Below, in pieces: positions 11,273 to 19,800 of a stretch of DNA of 46,750 bases. The position numbers were made by a program, and so were the translations under genes. The stretch covers positions 1 to 46,750 of the forward strand of contig JAPHRD010000043.1 of assembly GCA_026196225.1 (NCBI GenBank). Reading direction: 5' to 3'. The DNA comes from Motiliproteus sp. GTDB lineage: Bacteria > Pseudomonadota > Gammaproteobacteria > Pseudomonadales > Balneatricaceae. The notes beneath the pieces are model-generated. The model worked only from the letters and a program-made list of their open reading frames with translations. It was not told the DNA's origin and did not search any database. Each line of letters begins with the position of its first letter. The first letter of the stretch is position 1.

Positions 11273-12241
11273 TTAGTAATCCGCAGTCAGTGATTTGGCA
11301 TCTTGCGCCAAACTCTCAAGCAGAGATTCCATATCTTCCGGAAGATCCACTTCCCAACTCATCAACTCACCATTGTGGGGATGCCAGAGTTCCAGTTTCT
11401 TGGCGTGCAAAGCCTGGCGCTTAAAGGAGCGCAAGCTGTCTTGTAGATCTTCACTGATCCCTTTCGGTTGCCGGAATCGACCACCATAAACAGGGTCGCC
11501 CACCAGTGGATAGTTAATATGACTCATATGCACACGGATCTGGTGAGTTCGTCCGGTTTCCAGCTTCAGGCGAATATGGGTGTGTCCACGAAACTTACTG
11601 ACCAGCCGATAGTGGGTAATGGCCTCCTTACCCATGGGAGATACCGACATCTTCTGACGGTTTTTAGGATGCCGCCCCATGGGCTCATCCACTTCCCCGC
11701 CACCGGTCATAACCCCCTGGACAACCGCTTCGTATTCGCGCCCCATTGAGCGATCTTGGAGCTGCGAGACCAACTCGGTCTGGGCCTCGATGGTCTTGGC
11801 CACAACCATTAAACCTGTGGTGTCCTTATCGAGACGATGGACGATTCCGGCTCGGGGCACGGTTCCGATGGCAGGAAAATGATGAAGTAATGCGTTCAGC
11901 AAGGTTCCCTGCTGATGTCCAGCGGCAGGATGAACCACCAGCCCTGCAGGTTTATTGATCACCAGGATATGGTCATCTTCGAAAACGATATCAAGAGGGA
12001 TGTCTTCAGGCTGCCAGCGCTCTTCACTCTGTAATTCGACGCCAACCGTAACCTGTTCGCCGCCCAGCAATTTATCCCGGGCACGCAACTGCTTGCCATC
12101 GACCAACAACTCACCACTTTTAATCCAACCCTGTAAGCGAGAGCGTGAGTATTCCGGAAACATCTTGGCCATCGCCTGATCGAGACGAAAACCACCTAAA
12201 TCATAAGGAACCTGGGCCGACAGGTTGATTTCTTCAGACAT
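11273..12241 (-). CDS. rluD: 23S rRNA pseudouridine synthase RluD
   Basis: RluD makes pseudouridines in helix 69 of 23S rRNA (positions 1911, 1915 and 1917 in Escherichia coli). The 322-residue product has an N-terminal S4 RNA-binding domain (about 17-80; LDQAMAKMFPEYSRSRLQGW) and the catalytic motif HRLDKDTTGLMVVAKT, in which the Asp is the nucleophile. GRTHQIRVHM and GDPVYGG are further family motifs. AGGATCTTTC precedes the ATG. It is divergent from bamD and precedes pgeF by one base. Confidence 0.96.
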   Translation of the reverse strand: MSEEINLSAQVPYDLGGFRLDQAMAKMFPEYSRSRLQGWIKSGELLVDGKQLRARDKLLGGEQVTVGVELQSEERWQPEDIPLDIVFEDDHILVINKPAGLVVHPAAGHQQGTLLNALLHHFPAIGTVPRAGIVHRLDKDTTGLMVVAKTIEAQTELVSQLQDRSMGREYEAVVQGVMTGGGEVDEPMGRHPKNRQKMSVSPMGKEAITHYRLVSKFRGHTHIRLKLETGRTHQIRVHMSHINYPLVGDPVYGGRFRQPKGISEDLQDSLRSFKRQALHAKKLELWHPHNGELMSWEVDLPEDMESLLESLAQDAKSLTADY

Positions 12242-12268
12242 GAAAGATCCTGATTTGACGGATAGCGA

Positions 12269-12297
12269 GCCGAATCACCGTAGACTTTGGATTCGGC
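12269..12297 (-). other. Hairpin in the rluD leader
   Basis: GCCGAATC (12269-12276) and GATTCGGC (12290-12297) make a perfect 8-bp stem with a 13-nt loop, 28 nt upstream of the rluD start in the divergent rluD-bamD region. It may be an mRNA leader structure or a protein site; no known family was recognised. Confidence 0.45.
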
Positions 12298-12454
12298 GAA
12301 AACTCTGTGGTTAAATAGTGCCCGTTTAAGGCACGAAGTACCGATTGAAATCCCCGATAGCTTTGGTGATCCCAATCGTGTGCACAGTATAACCGAAACT
12401 CCACTCGACAGCAGAGATTGGCCTGAAGTCGATTTACTATAGGATCCTGCTTTG

Positions 12455-13423
12455 ATGCGCATCGTAAACATCATCCTATTGATGACTCTTATCAGTCTCA
12501 ATACTGGCTGTTCATTCTTCGGTATTGATGATGAAGAATTTTTTGATATCCCGGAAAAACAGCTCTACGACGAGGCCATGGGCTATATAGCCACCTCTGA
12601 ATGGGACCTAGCAGCGGACAAATTTGAACAGTTGGAATCGCGCTATCCTTTCGGCCGATTCTCAGAACAGGCTCAGTTGGAACTAATCTACGTCTACTTC
12701 AAGGGCTCAGAAGCCCCTCAGGCTATCGCTGCGGCCGACCGTTTTATCCGCCTGCACCCGCAACATGAAAATATCGATTACGCTTATTATCTGCGTGGAC
12801 TCACCAACTATGAAGCTGATAAAAGCCTGACCAGCCGCTTTCTGCCCACCGACCCTTCACAGCGGGATCCGGGTGCAGCCCGTGATGCTTTCTCTGATTT
12901 TTCCAACCTACTGAACCGCTACCCAAGCAGCCAATACGCACCGGATTCCCGGAAGCGAATGCTGTCTTTGAAAAACCAGCTATCAGCCTATGAGATCCAC
13001 GTAGCCCGCTACTACATTAAGCGAGGAGCCTATGTGGCGGCAGCCAACCGCGGTCGTTATGTAGTGGAAAACTATCAGCAGACTCCGTCAGTCCCTGACG
13101 CATTGGCAGTCATGGTTCTGGCCTACACCGAACTAGGATTACACGACCAAGCCAGTCACGCACAACAGATTCTGAGCAGCAACTTTCCCGACTACGGCAA
13201 AGAGATTGATGTCGACAAGAACGCTGAAAGATCGCTGCTAAACACCGCTACTTTTGGCCTCTTTGGCGAAGACGGAGAGGAGAGCACTAAGAAAGCTCCT
13301 AAACCTAAAAAAGTAGAAAAGAAGAAGCCCGAACCTGAAGCTAAAGCTAAAGCTAAAGCTAAAAATGAAAGTGAAGAAGACCGATCCTGGTTTAGCCGGA
13401 TAACCTTCGGCGTTTTCGACTAA
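12455..13423 (+). CDS. bamD: Outer membrane assembly lipoprotein BamD, with C-terminal extension
   Basis: BamD is an essential lipoprotein of the BAM complex that inserts outer-membrane beta-barrels. With the ATG at 12455 (a TTG three bases earlier is possible) the product is 322 residues. It has a signal peptide ending in lipobox LNTGC, with the lipidated Cys at 19, followed by five TPR-like helical pairs (LYDEAMGYIATSEWDLAADK, FEQLESRYPFGRFSEQAQ, HEVARYY-type repeats). Escherichia coli BamD has about 245 residues; here a tail of about 70 residues holds a Lys/Pro/Glu-rich linker, an AK repeat and an end WFSRITFGVFD echoing NTATFGLFGED. Longer tails occur in Pseudomonas-type BamD. It is divergent from rluD. 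Confidence 0.95.
   Translation: MRIVNIILLMTLISLNTGCSFFGIDDEEFFDIPEKQLYDEAMGYIATSEWDLAADKFEQLESRYPFGRFSEQAQLELIYVYFKGSEAPQAIAAADRFIRLHPQHENIDYAYYLRGLTNYEADKSLTSRFLPTDPSQRDPGAARDAFSDFSNLLNRYPSSQYAPDSRKRMLSLKNQLSAYEIHVARYYIKRGAYVAAANRGRYVVENYQQTPSVPDALAVMVLAYTELGLHDQASHAQQILSSNFPDYGKEIDVDKNAERSLLNTATFGLFGEDGEESTKKAPKPKKVEKKKPEPEAKAKAKAKNESEEDRSWFSRITFGVFD
13340..13363 (+). repeat. Hexanucleotide repeat (GCTAAA)x4 inside bamD
   Basis: Four perfect tandem copies of GCTAAA encode Ala-Lys pairs in the BamD tail. The unit is a multiple of three, so copy-number change would lengthen or shorten the linker without a frameshift. Confidence 0.9.
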
Positions 13424-13514
13424 TTGTTTCCAGCTTCTGCTAGGGCAAATAGATCGAGCCAGCCAACGACGGCTGAGCTCAATGTCACTACCAACCTGAA
13501 CAAACGCCACCCTT

Positions 13515-13538
13515 AGGAGAGTCTGAAGCGGCTCTCCT
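13515..13538 (+). terminator. Possible terminator hairpin between bamD and nadE
   Basis: AGGAGAG (13515-13521) and CTCTCCT (13532-13538) form a perfect 7-bp stem with a 10-nt loop, followed by CTCTTATAAAG. The U-content is low, so termination is partial at best. It also lies just before the nadE ribosome binding site. Confidence 0.4.
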
Positions 13539-13559
13539 CTCTTATAAAGAGGACTCCCC

Positions 13560-14393
13560 ATGGACCGCGCAACCATCATCCGTGAAATGAAAGTATTACC
13601 GGAGATTGATGTGGCCTATGAGATTGAACGCCGCACCAATTTTATCAAAAGCCAGCTGACCCAAGCGGGATTGAAAACTCTGGTATTGGGCATCAGCGGT
13701 GGTATCGACTCTTCAACCTGCGGCCGCCTCGCCCAGCTAGCGGTAGAACAACTTAACGCTGAATCAAACTCTCAGGACTATCGCTTTGTTGCTCTCCGGC
13801 TACCCTATGGTGTCCAAGCTGACGAGCATGAGGCCCAGATGGCGCTGGAATTTATCCAACCCTCGGTAAGCATGCCGATCAATATCAAACTGGGAGCTGA
13901 CGGCGTTCACGAAGAGACATTGGGAGCCATGAAAGAGCATGGCTTGCTTCAGGCCAGCGATACTGCCATCGACTTTGTAAAGGGCAATGTTAAAGCACGT
14001 GCTCGAATGGTGGCTCAATACGAAGTGGCCGGATTACTCGGTGGCTTGGTACTTGGCACCGACCATTCCGCAGAGAATATTACCGGTTTTTATACCAAGC
14101 ACGGTGATGGAGCCTGTGATCTGGTACCATTATTTGGACTCAGCAAGCGCCAAGTACGGCAGCTAGCCGCTCACTTGGGCGCTCCCGAGGTGCTCGTAGA
14201 AAAAACCCCGACCGCTGATCTTGAATGCCTGGAACCTTCCAAGGCCGATGAAGCAGCCTTGGGGCTAAGCTACGATGAGATTGACGATTTTCTTGAAGGC
14301 AAGGCCGTTTCCAGCGACGCTGAAAACAAACTGATCAACATCTTTATCAAGACCCAACACAAGCGCCAGCCGATCCCAACGGTTTATGACTAG
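13560..14393 (+). CDS. nadE: NH3-dependent NAD+ synthetase
   Basis: NadE amidates nicotinic acid adenine dinucleotide to NAD+ with ammonia and ATP. The 277-residue product matches the short ammonia-dependent form (275 in Escherichia coli); there is no glutaminase domain. The ATP-pyrophosphatase motif SGGIDS is at residues 46-51, followed by [22 protein letters not shown] and [29 protein letters not shown]. The C-terminal EKTPTADLE and [13 protein letters not shown] stretches are also typical. GAGGA lies 6-10 nt before the ATG. It converges with thiO. Confidence 0.97.
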   Translation: MDRATIIREMKVLPEIDVAYEIERRTNFIKSQLTQAGLKTLVLGISGGIDSSTCGRLAQLAVEQLNAESNSQDYRFVALRLPYGVQADEHEAQMALEFIQPSVSMPINIKLGADGVHEETLGAMKEHGLLQASDTAIDFVKGNVKARARMVAQYEVAGLLGGLVLGTDHSAENITGFYTKHGDGACDLVPLFGLSKRQVRQLAAHLGAPEVLVEKTPTADLECLEPSKADEAALGLSYDEIDDFLEGKAVSSDAENKLINIFIKTQHKRQPIPTVYD

Positions 14394-14417
14394 CCCCAAC
14401 AATTTACGACTAGCCCC
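14383..14417 (+). repeat. 20-bp period duplication over the nadE stop codon
   Basis: TTTATGACTAGCCCC (14383-14397) recurs as TTTACGACTAGCCCC (14403-14417), one mismatch in 15, at a period of 20 bp. The nadE TAG is in the first copy, and the second copy repeats the TAG downstream. It looks like a local slippage duplication. Confidence 0.75.
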
Positions 14418-14451
14418 TAACCTGCCAGGGATCAGCTCCACAAAGCGTGCT

Positions 14452-15564
14452 TTAGTAGAGCTGATCTTCCCGTTCGGCATCAAAGCCATAGGGCGCGGGA
14501 TCGATATCCGGTTTACGATCCAACAAAAGATCAGCAGCCAAACGGCAAGAAGCCGGGGCCAGCACCAACCCATTTCGAAAATGCCCTGCATTGATAAAGA
14601 GATTGTCGTATCCCGGCAGATCTCCGATAAAGGGAATACCGCTGGGAGACCCAGGACGCAGCCCAGACCAATGCGCTTCAACACTAAATTCTGCCAGCGC
14701 CGGAAGAATTTTTAACGCCGATTGATAAAGACTTTGATAAGCCTCCTCGGTGGTTTGTTTATCAAAACCTTTGAATTCAAGCGTACTGCCAACCAGAATC
14801 AAACCGCCCTCACGGGGAATCAGATACCGCCCCCCATCGAGAACCACTCGGTCCAGCAACCCAGGCTCCGCCTTAAACAACAGCATCTGACCTTTAACTG
14901 GCTGAATGGGCAAGCGAAAATCAAATAGCTTTCCAAGCTCACCACTCCAGGCACCACCGCAGAGCACCAGTGTTTCACACTCGATTCGGCCCTGACTGGT
15001 CTCTATTGCCTGCACCTTGCCATCCTTAACAGCAAAGCCCTCAAGAGCACATTGGTCTCGCATCTGAATACGTGGGTTAAGCTCCAAACTTTGCCGCAAC
15101 GCTTGGCCCAAACGAGGATTTCGAACGCTGGCAACTTCCGGCATCCATAGCGCCTGCTCGATACCATCCCGTAGATTAGATTCGAGTTGGTAGACAAAAT
15201 CACCATTCACCTTTGACAGAGGACGACCCAAACGGTTCGCCCAATCCAGCGCCTTTGGCTGATCATCGACTGCTAGCATCAGCAGTCCTTTCTGCCTCAG
15301 CTCCGGATCTGTACCAGTCTCATCATAGAGCTGCTGGCAAAGCCCAACGTACCGACCTTGGGACCAACTGGCTAACGCGGTTATGGCATCGCTGTAACGC
15401 CAGGGATAGAGCGGAGATACAATCCCTCCCCCTGCCCAGGACGCTTCCGAAGCGAAGCCGCTCTTATCAATAAGGGTGACAGAGGCTCCGCCGGAGGCCA
15501 ATTCACGGGCGGTCATCATTCCGATAACCCCTCCTCCAACGACGACGAAGTCTGTTCTAGTCAT
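14452..15564 (-). CDS. thiO: Glycine oxidase ThiO
   Basis: ThiO is an FAD enzyme of the DAO family that oxidises glycine to iminoglycine for the thiazole half of thiamine. The 370-residue product begins with the dinucleotide motif VVGGGVIGMMTARELA (residues 7-22), then IDKSGFASEASWAGGGIVSPLYPWRY, a ThiO-type FAD contact, and later PVKGQMLLF, GGRYLIPREGGLILVGST, and the C-terminal WSGLRPGSPSGIPFIG and GHFRNGLVLAP. GAGTGAG precedes the ATG. It is downstream of a fimT-like gene on the same strand with an 86-bp gap. The Pseudomonas genome also has thiO next to fimT. Confidence 0.94.
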   Translation of the reverse strand: MTRTDFVVVGGGVIGMMTARELASGGASVTLIDKSGFASEASWAGGGIVSPLYPWRYSDAITALASWSQGRYVGLCQQLYDETGTDPELRQKGLLMLAVDDQPKALDWANRLGRPLSKVNGDFVYQLESNLRDGIEQALWMPEVASVRNPRLGQALRQSLELNPRIQMRDQCALEGFAVKDGKVQAIETSQGRIECETLVLCGGAWSGELGKLFDFRLPIQPVKGQMLLFKAEPGLLDRVVLDGGRYLIPREGGLILVGSTLEFKGFDKQTTEEAYQSLYQSALKILPALAEFSVEAHWSGLRPGSPSGIPFIGDLPGYDNLFINAGHFRNGLVLAPASCRLAADLLLDRKPDIDPAPYGFDAEREDQLY

Positions 15565-15650
15565 AGCTCACTCTATTCTCTGCAACTGAATCTGAACAAA
15601 CACCTTAATCAGTCAATCCACCACAGGCAACAGCCAGATTAGCCTATTCA

Positions 15651-16247
15651 CTATGGTCCAAGACCATAACTACACTCACCGGAGGTTGCCCGCACCCGAC
15701 CGGTATAGGGAATCTTCAATTCACGACTGAAGGCCTCACTACTGTTCCACCACAAACAGAAGCTACCATTCAACGAAGCTAAACTGCCTGAGCCTTGGTA
15801 ACCGATATAATCTCCGCGATTCCATTTTAATAATGTACCATCGTCCAATCCTGAATAGACCCGAAGCAGCAGGTCACTGGTATTCTCCGTATACAACCGA
15901 TCACCATCGACATCAACAAAGATCAACCAGCCATTCGCCCACGAAACCTGCCCTTTGGCTGATTTACCCGCGCACTCAATTTGCCCCGGCTGCTTACGGC
16001 ATAGAATGACGGTTAGATCACGGGTAACGGCTTCACTGCGAGCCAGCGCCAAAGCTGTTCGTAAGCTATTAATCTCCCGGTCAGCCTGAGCGTTGCCGAT
16101 AAATGTTTGGTAACTATCAACCCCGATGGTTGAAAGAAAAGCGGTAATACCAAGTGTGACAAGCAGCTCTGTCAATGACAGACCCTGCTGATAGAACCCA
16201 TCTCGAAGAATTCGGGCCCGAAAAGTATGCTGTGCTTCCATGCACAT
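15651..16247 (-). CDS. fimT: FimT/GspH-like type IV minor pilin
   Basis: This is a class III-signal prepilin of the GspH/FimT family. The prepilin motif QQG-LSLTELLVTLG shows cleavage after Gly and Glu at +5, followed by the N-terminal helix (AFLSTIGVDSYQ). Then come RTALALARSEAVTRDLTVILC, a GspH signature, and a Trp/Asp-rich globular part. I chose ATG 16247 (MCMEAQHTF) because GGGAG lies 8 nt before it; a TTG at 16265 would add six residues. A strong terminator separates it from pilE upstream, so it is its own unit or continues into thiO. FimT proteins have been linked to DNA binding in natural transformation in other bacteria. Confidence 0.88.
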   Translation of the reverse strand: MCMEAQHTFRARILRDGFYQQGLSLTELLVTLGITAFLSTIGVDSYQTFIGNAQADREINSLRTALALARSEAVTRDLTVILCRKQPGQIECAGKSAKGQVSWANGWLIFVDVDGDRLYTENTSDLLLRVYSGLDDGTLLKWNRGDYIGYQGSGSLASLNGSFCLWWNSSEAFSRELKIPYTGRVRATSGECSYGLGP

Positions 16248-16332
16248 AGTTGTTACTCCCATCAATCCCTGATGTAGTTTGCTGGAGAACCCTCTCGCTC
16301 TCGATAGCTAGCAACCCTGTTATTTGAATCGC

Positions 16333-16363
16333 AAAAAAAACCGGCTTATCCTTAAGCCGGTTT
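16333..16363 (-). terminator. Rho-independent terminator of the pilin operon
   Basis: On the minus strand AAACCGGCTTA pairs with TAAGCCGGTTT (11 bp, 4-nt loop) and runs into eight T residues. It starts 33 nt after the pilE stop and separates the pilin operon from the downstream fimT-like gene. Confidence 0.95.
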
Positions 16364-16396
16364 ATAGTGTAGAACATCAATCTCTTAAGTGAAAAA

Positions 16397-16858
16397 TTAT
16401 CGCCAACAATCTGTATCTCCGGCGTTCCGAGCCCCGGTATGGGTGATGGTCATATTTCCACAGCGATCCCCAACCTGATTGTTGATCGCGGTTGCCTGCA
16501 GCGTAAACGAGGTAGGCGTTACAGCAGATATGGTTAGATCGTAATATTTATCATCTCCGTCAACAGGCGCCTGCGTATCAAAGATTGTGGGGGACCCTTT
16601 ATGTGTAGCACCCGCGCCACATGCCGCCTCAGCGGTAGTTCCTGCACCGCAATAACTATCGTTAATGGTAAAGTGCCGCTCCATCGCACCCGCAAAGGAC
16701 ATTAAGGCTCCTTGGCCATCCGCACGCCGGGACTCTCTGACGAACTCCTGATAAGAAGGGAAAGCAACCAATCCGATAATTCCGACGATTGCTACAACTA
16801 TCATTAATTCGAGCAAGGTCACACCTTGCTCTCCATTTATCATTATTCTAGTTTTCAA
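16397..16858 (-). CDS. pilE: Type IV pilus minor pilin PilE
   Basis: PilE-type minor pilins join the priming complex at the pilus tip. The 153-residue product has the prepilin signal EQG-VTLLELMIVVAIVGI with Glu at +5 and a long hydrophobic helix. A globular part follows with four cysteines (YCGAG, AACGAG, RCGN, DCWR), consistent with the C-terminal disulfide loops of this family. The cysteine near the very end (DTDCWR) is typical of PilE/PilA-like minor pilins. It follows pilY1 with a short gap and is last in the operon, before a strong terminator. Confidence 0.9.
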   Translation of the reverse strand: MKTRIMINGEQGVTLLELMIVVAIVGIIGLVAFPSYQEFVRESRRADGQGALMSFAGAMERHFTINDSYCGAGTTAEAACGAGATHKGSPTIFDTQAPVDGDDKYYDLTISAVTPTSFTLQATAINNQVGDRCGNMTITHTGARNAGDTDCWR

Positions 16859-16883
16859 GCATCTGCCCTTTTAACAGGTTCGT

Positions 16884-19800
16884 TTAACGTAATTGCTGCC
16901 AACCCTGGCGACCACCAGCATCGGAGTTGGATTCTCCAATCGCCTGAGTATTACCACTGGAACCACTGATGATCTTGATATCCTTAGAGCCTGCTTCCAA
17001 AATAGCCGGATTATCAATAATACCCATGCCTGCTTTTTGGATACCGGAAACGTTGGTAGTTAGATCCCCAATCCCATCTCCATCGGTATCAATCAATGTT
17101 GCCTTATCTGTATCGTTAAAGACACCGTCTTCATTGAGATCGAAGGGCACTTCTGTCAGTCGCTTGCCGGTTTCAGCCTCGAGCTCCATCAGCCAACTCG
17201 AACCACCGTCACTACAGACATCATTGTCGGGTATCAAAGTCGTAAATATTACGCGGTCCCCTCGCAAAATTGGTTGGTTCACTACTCGCTCCCCCTGACC
17301 ATTGGTGCTGGGAGATTGCAGATTTAAATACCAACCCTTAGTTTTACTGGAGTCCTCATTATCACTGGTGACCCTAATATTAAAATTAAACAAGGTACCT
17401 TCCGCTTCAATTGTCTGCGCAACCAATTGACTCCGATCACTATTGACCTGCTCATCGCTATAATCTCTAACGGCATAGAAGGTTTGAATTTGTGGCACCG
17501 CCGGCACTGTATTATCACCGGTTTGGTAATACTGGCCTGTGCCGAAGTAAATCATCAGTCCTCCATCAGAATGATCACCTACTTGCGGCTTTGCGGTTAT
17601 CGGTTGTACGACACTGGATGACGCTTGATCAATGGCAACAAACAGGGGAGCAGGTACGGCGCTCGCACCATTTCCAGAGTAGAAGGAAAAATCCCAATTG
17701 CCGCTATTAGAATGACTAATATCGATTTTCCAAAGATTTCCTTCCAGATCCCCAACGTAAATTAAATCAGCGATAAAATCACCGTCGGAATCAACAACCA
17801 CTGGGGTCGACATTCCGTTCCCAGTAGTCTCAGTATCAAAACTTTTGATAAGACTACCATCTTCCAGATTCACAATATAAAGGACCGCCTTACCACTACT
17901 GCTATCATAACCGTTGGAAAATATTGCCCCCCATTCTCCATTCGCCAAGCGCACAAAGGTTGCATCACCGATGGTGTATCCCAGATCTGAGAAACCGGTA
18001 GTCGATGAAGTAATCTCCCAAAGTACTTTTGATGCGGTCATAGCAGACGGATCAGGATTGGTTACATCAATGGCAAACACCCCTTTGCCGCCAGCCCCCA
18101 CAGTACTGACCAACACCGACAGCCAAGTGTCGCCAGACCCATAAGGATTAATATAGGCATCACCTACATGAGGAGAACCATCGACAAAATAGCTATGACT
18201 GTAGGTGGGTTTGGTTAGCGATTCCAAATTGCCGTATACCGAGCTGGGTATAAAGGCGAATACCTCTTCTCCGGGTTGCGTACCATCACTATCGGCATCA
18301 AGTACACCGTCAGCGTTAGTATCTTCACCTACATAAAAACCATGCAACATGCCGTCGTTTGCAGAGATATAGAGCATGGGCTTACGCCCTGCATAGGCGC
18401 TAGTTGCTCGGAATGAGGCATAGGCCGTTCCTTCAGAACCACCAAGGCCTTCGTAACCAAAATTCTCAGTGCTTACATACGCCGGATCGGAGTTGACGAT
18501 ATCACCTAAAACATTGGCCACTCCTGAAGTTACCGGGCGATTACGCAATGTACCGCCATTCTGCTGCTCGTTGCTGGTATCGCCGCGCAGATAGTTAACC
18601 TCGTCATTGGTATTCAATGTGGACTCTATGGCAGTGATGGTCGATAGATTTGTAGTATTAAAATCGAAACCTGCACTGCTACTTGGATCCCAGGAAAATA
18701 TCTTACGACTGGACGCTGCAGGAATCTCTTCGGCAGCATTCCAAACAGCACTTCCGAGTGACCCATCACTGTTAATTGGCAAAGCCAATAACTGTCCGCT
18801 CCATTCGCCACTATTAAATAACGCTCTGAACGCTAGAGTAGTGGTATCCAGACGAGTTGAGTTGGTAGTGATTGCAGACGCGGTGGAAACACGGGAAACC
18901 ACATCATTAAATACACTACCAAGTGATGCTCCTAATTCAGCCGGATTACGTGCCATAAAGAAGGTATCAGGAGTACCATCGCCATCATCATCCCACTCCG
19001 AAGTAAGGTTGGGACCGGTAGTCGCGTCAGCTTCATTAAATCCACCGTATTTTGCCGTGTACCAGAGAGGATTCTTTAGCAGGCTTGCTGAAGAACTTCC
19101 TTGTGTATGAGTATTGGTATCGGGGCTAGAAACTGCAGCAGGCACGGTATCACCGATATTGTAATCGCTTCCACCAGGTCGCAGCACCTCCATATATATT
19201 CCATCGGTGGTAGTACCCGTAATGGTATAACCAAACTTCAGCGCATGCCCTGCATTCGCCTGAGCAGCTTCAATACGAACCCGGATCTGCGAGCTACTTA
19301 CGCTACCGGTAAAAGAAGTGTTCGGACAGCTACTGCCGACACAATACTGTATCCGGGAAATACCATCCATATCATAGTCATTACCCCAGGTGGAATCTTC
19401 CCAGTTAACCAAGAAACTACCTTCTGTGCTTGAGTGATACTCGACTATCAGATCTGTCATCGAACAGCTTCGCCAACCACTAGCACCTAACGCAGAACTA
19501 CCGATTGAGTGTGCTGAACATGCCGGTAACAAGGTAACCTTTCCGCTACCTACCGTCACTTCAAAACTAGGCAAGCTTTCAGCCAACGCCACACCATAAG
19601 TTGTTAGCGTTTGATCATTCGTTCTATCTGATCGCAGATCATTGGTTCTCGCATAATATGCCAACCCAGCAACCTGATATCCGCCCTCGATAGAAGGAGC
19701 TTCCGGACAAATACCCTTTGCATGAGAGAGATTGGTTAAAGTTTTAGCCGTACATTCATTGTCGTCAGTAACAGACCCTTCACCGATAAGATAGCTGCCA

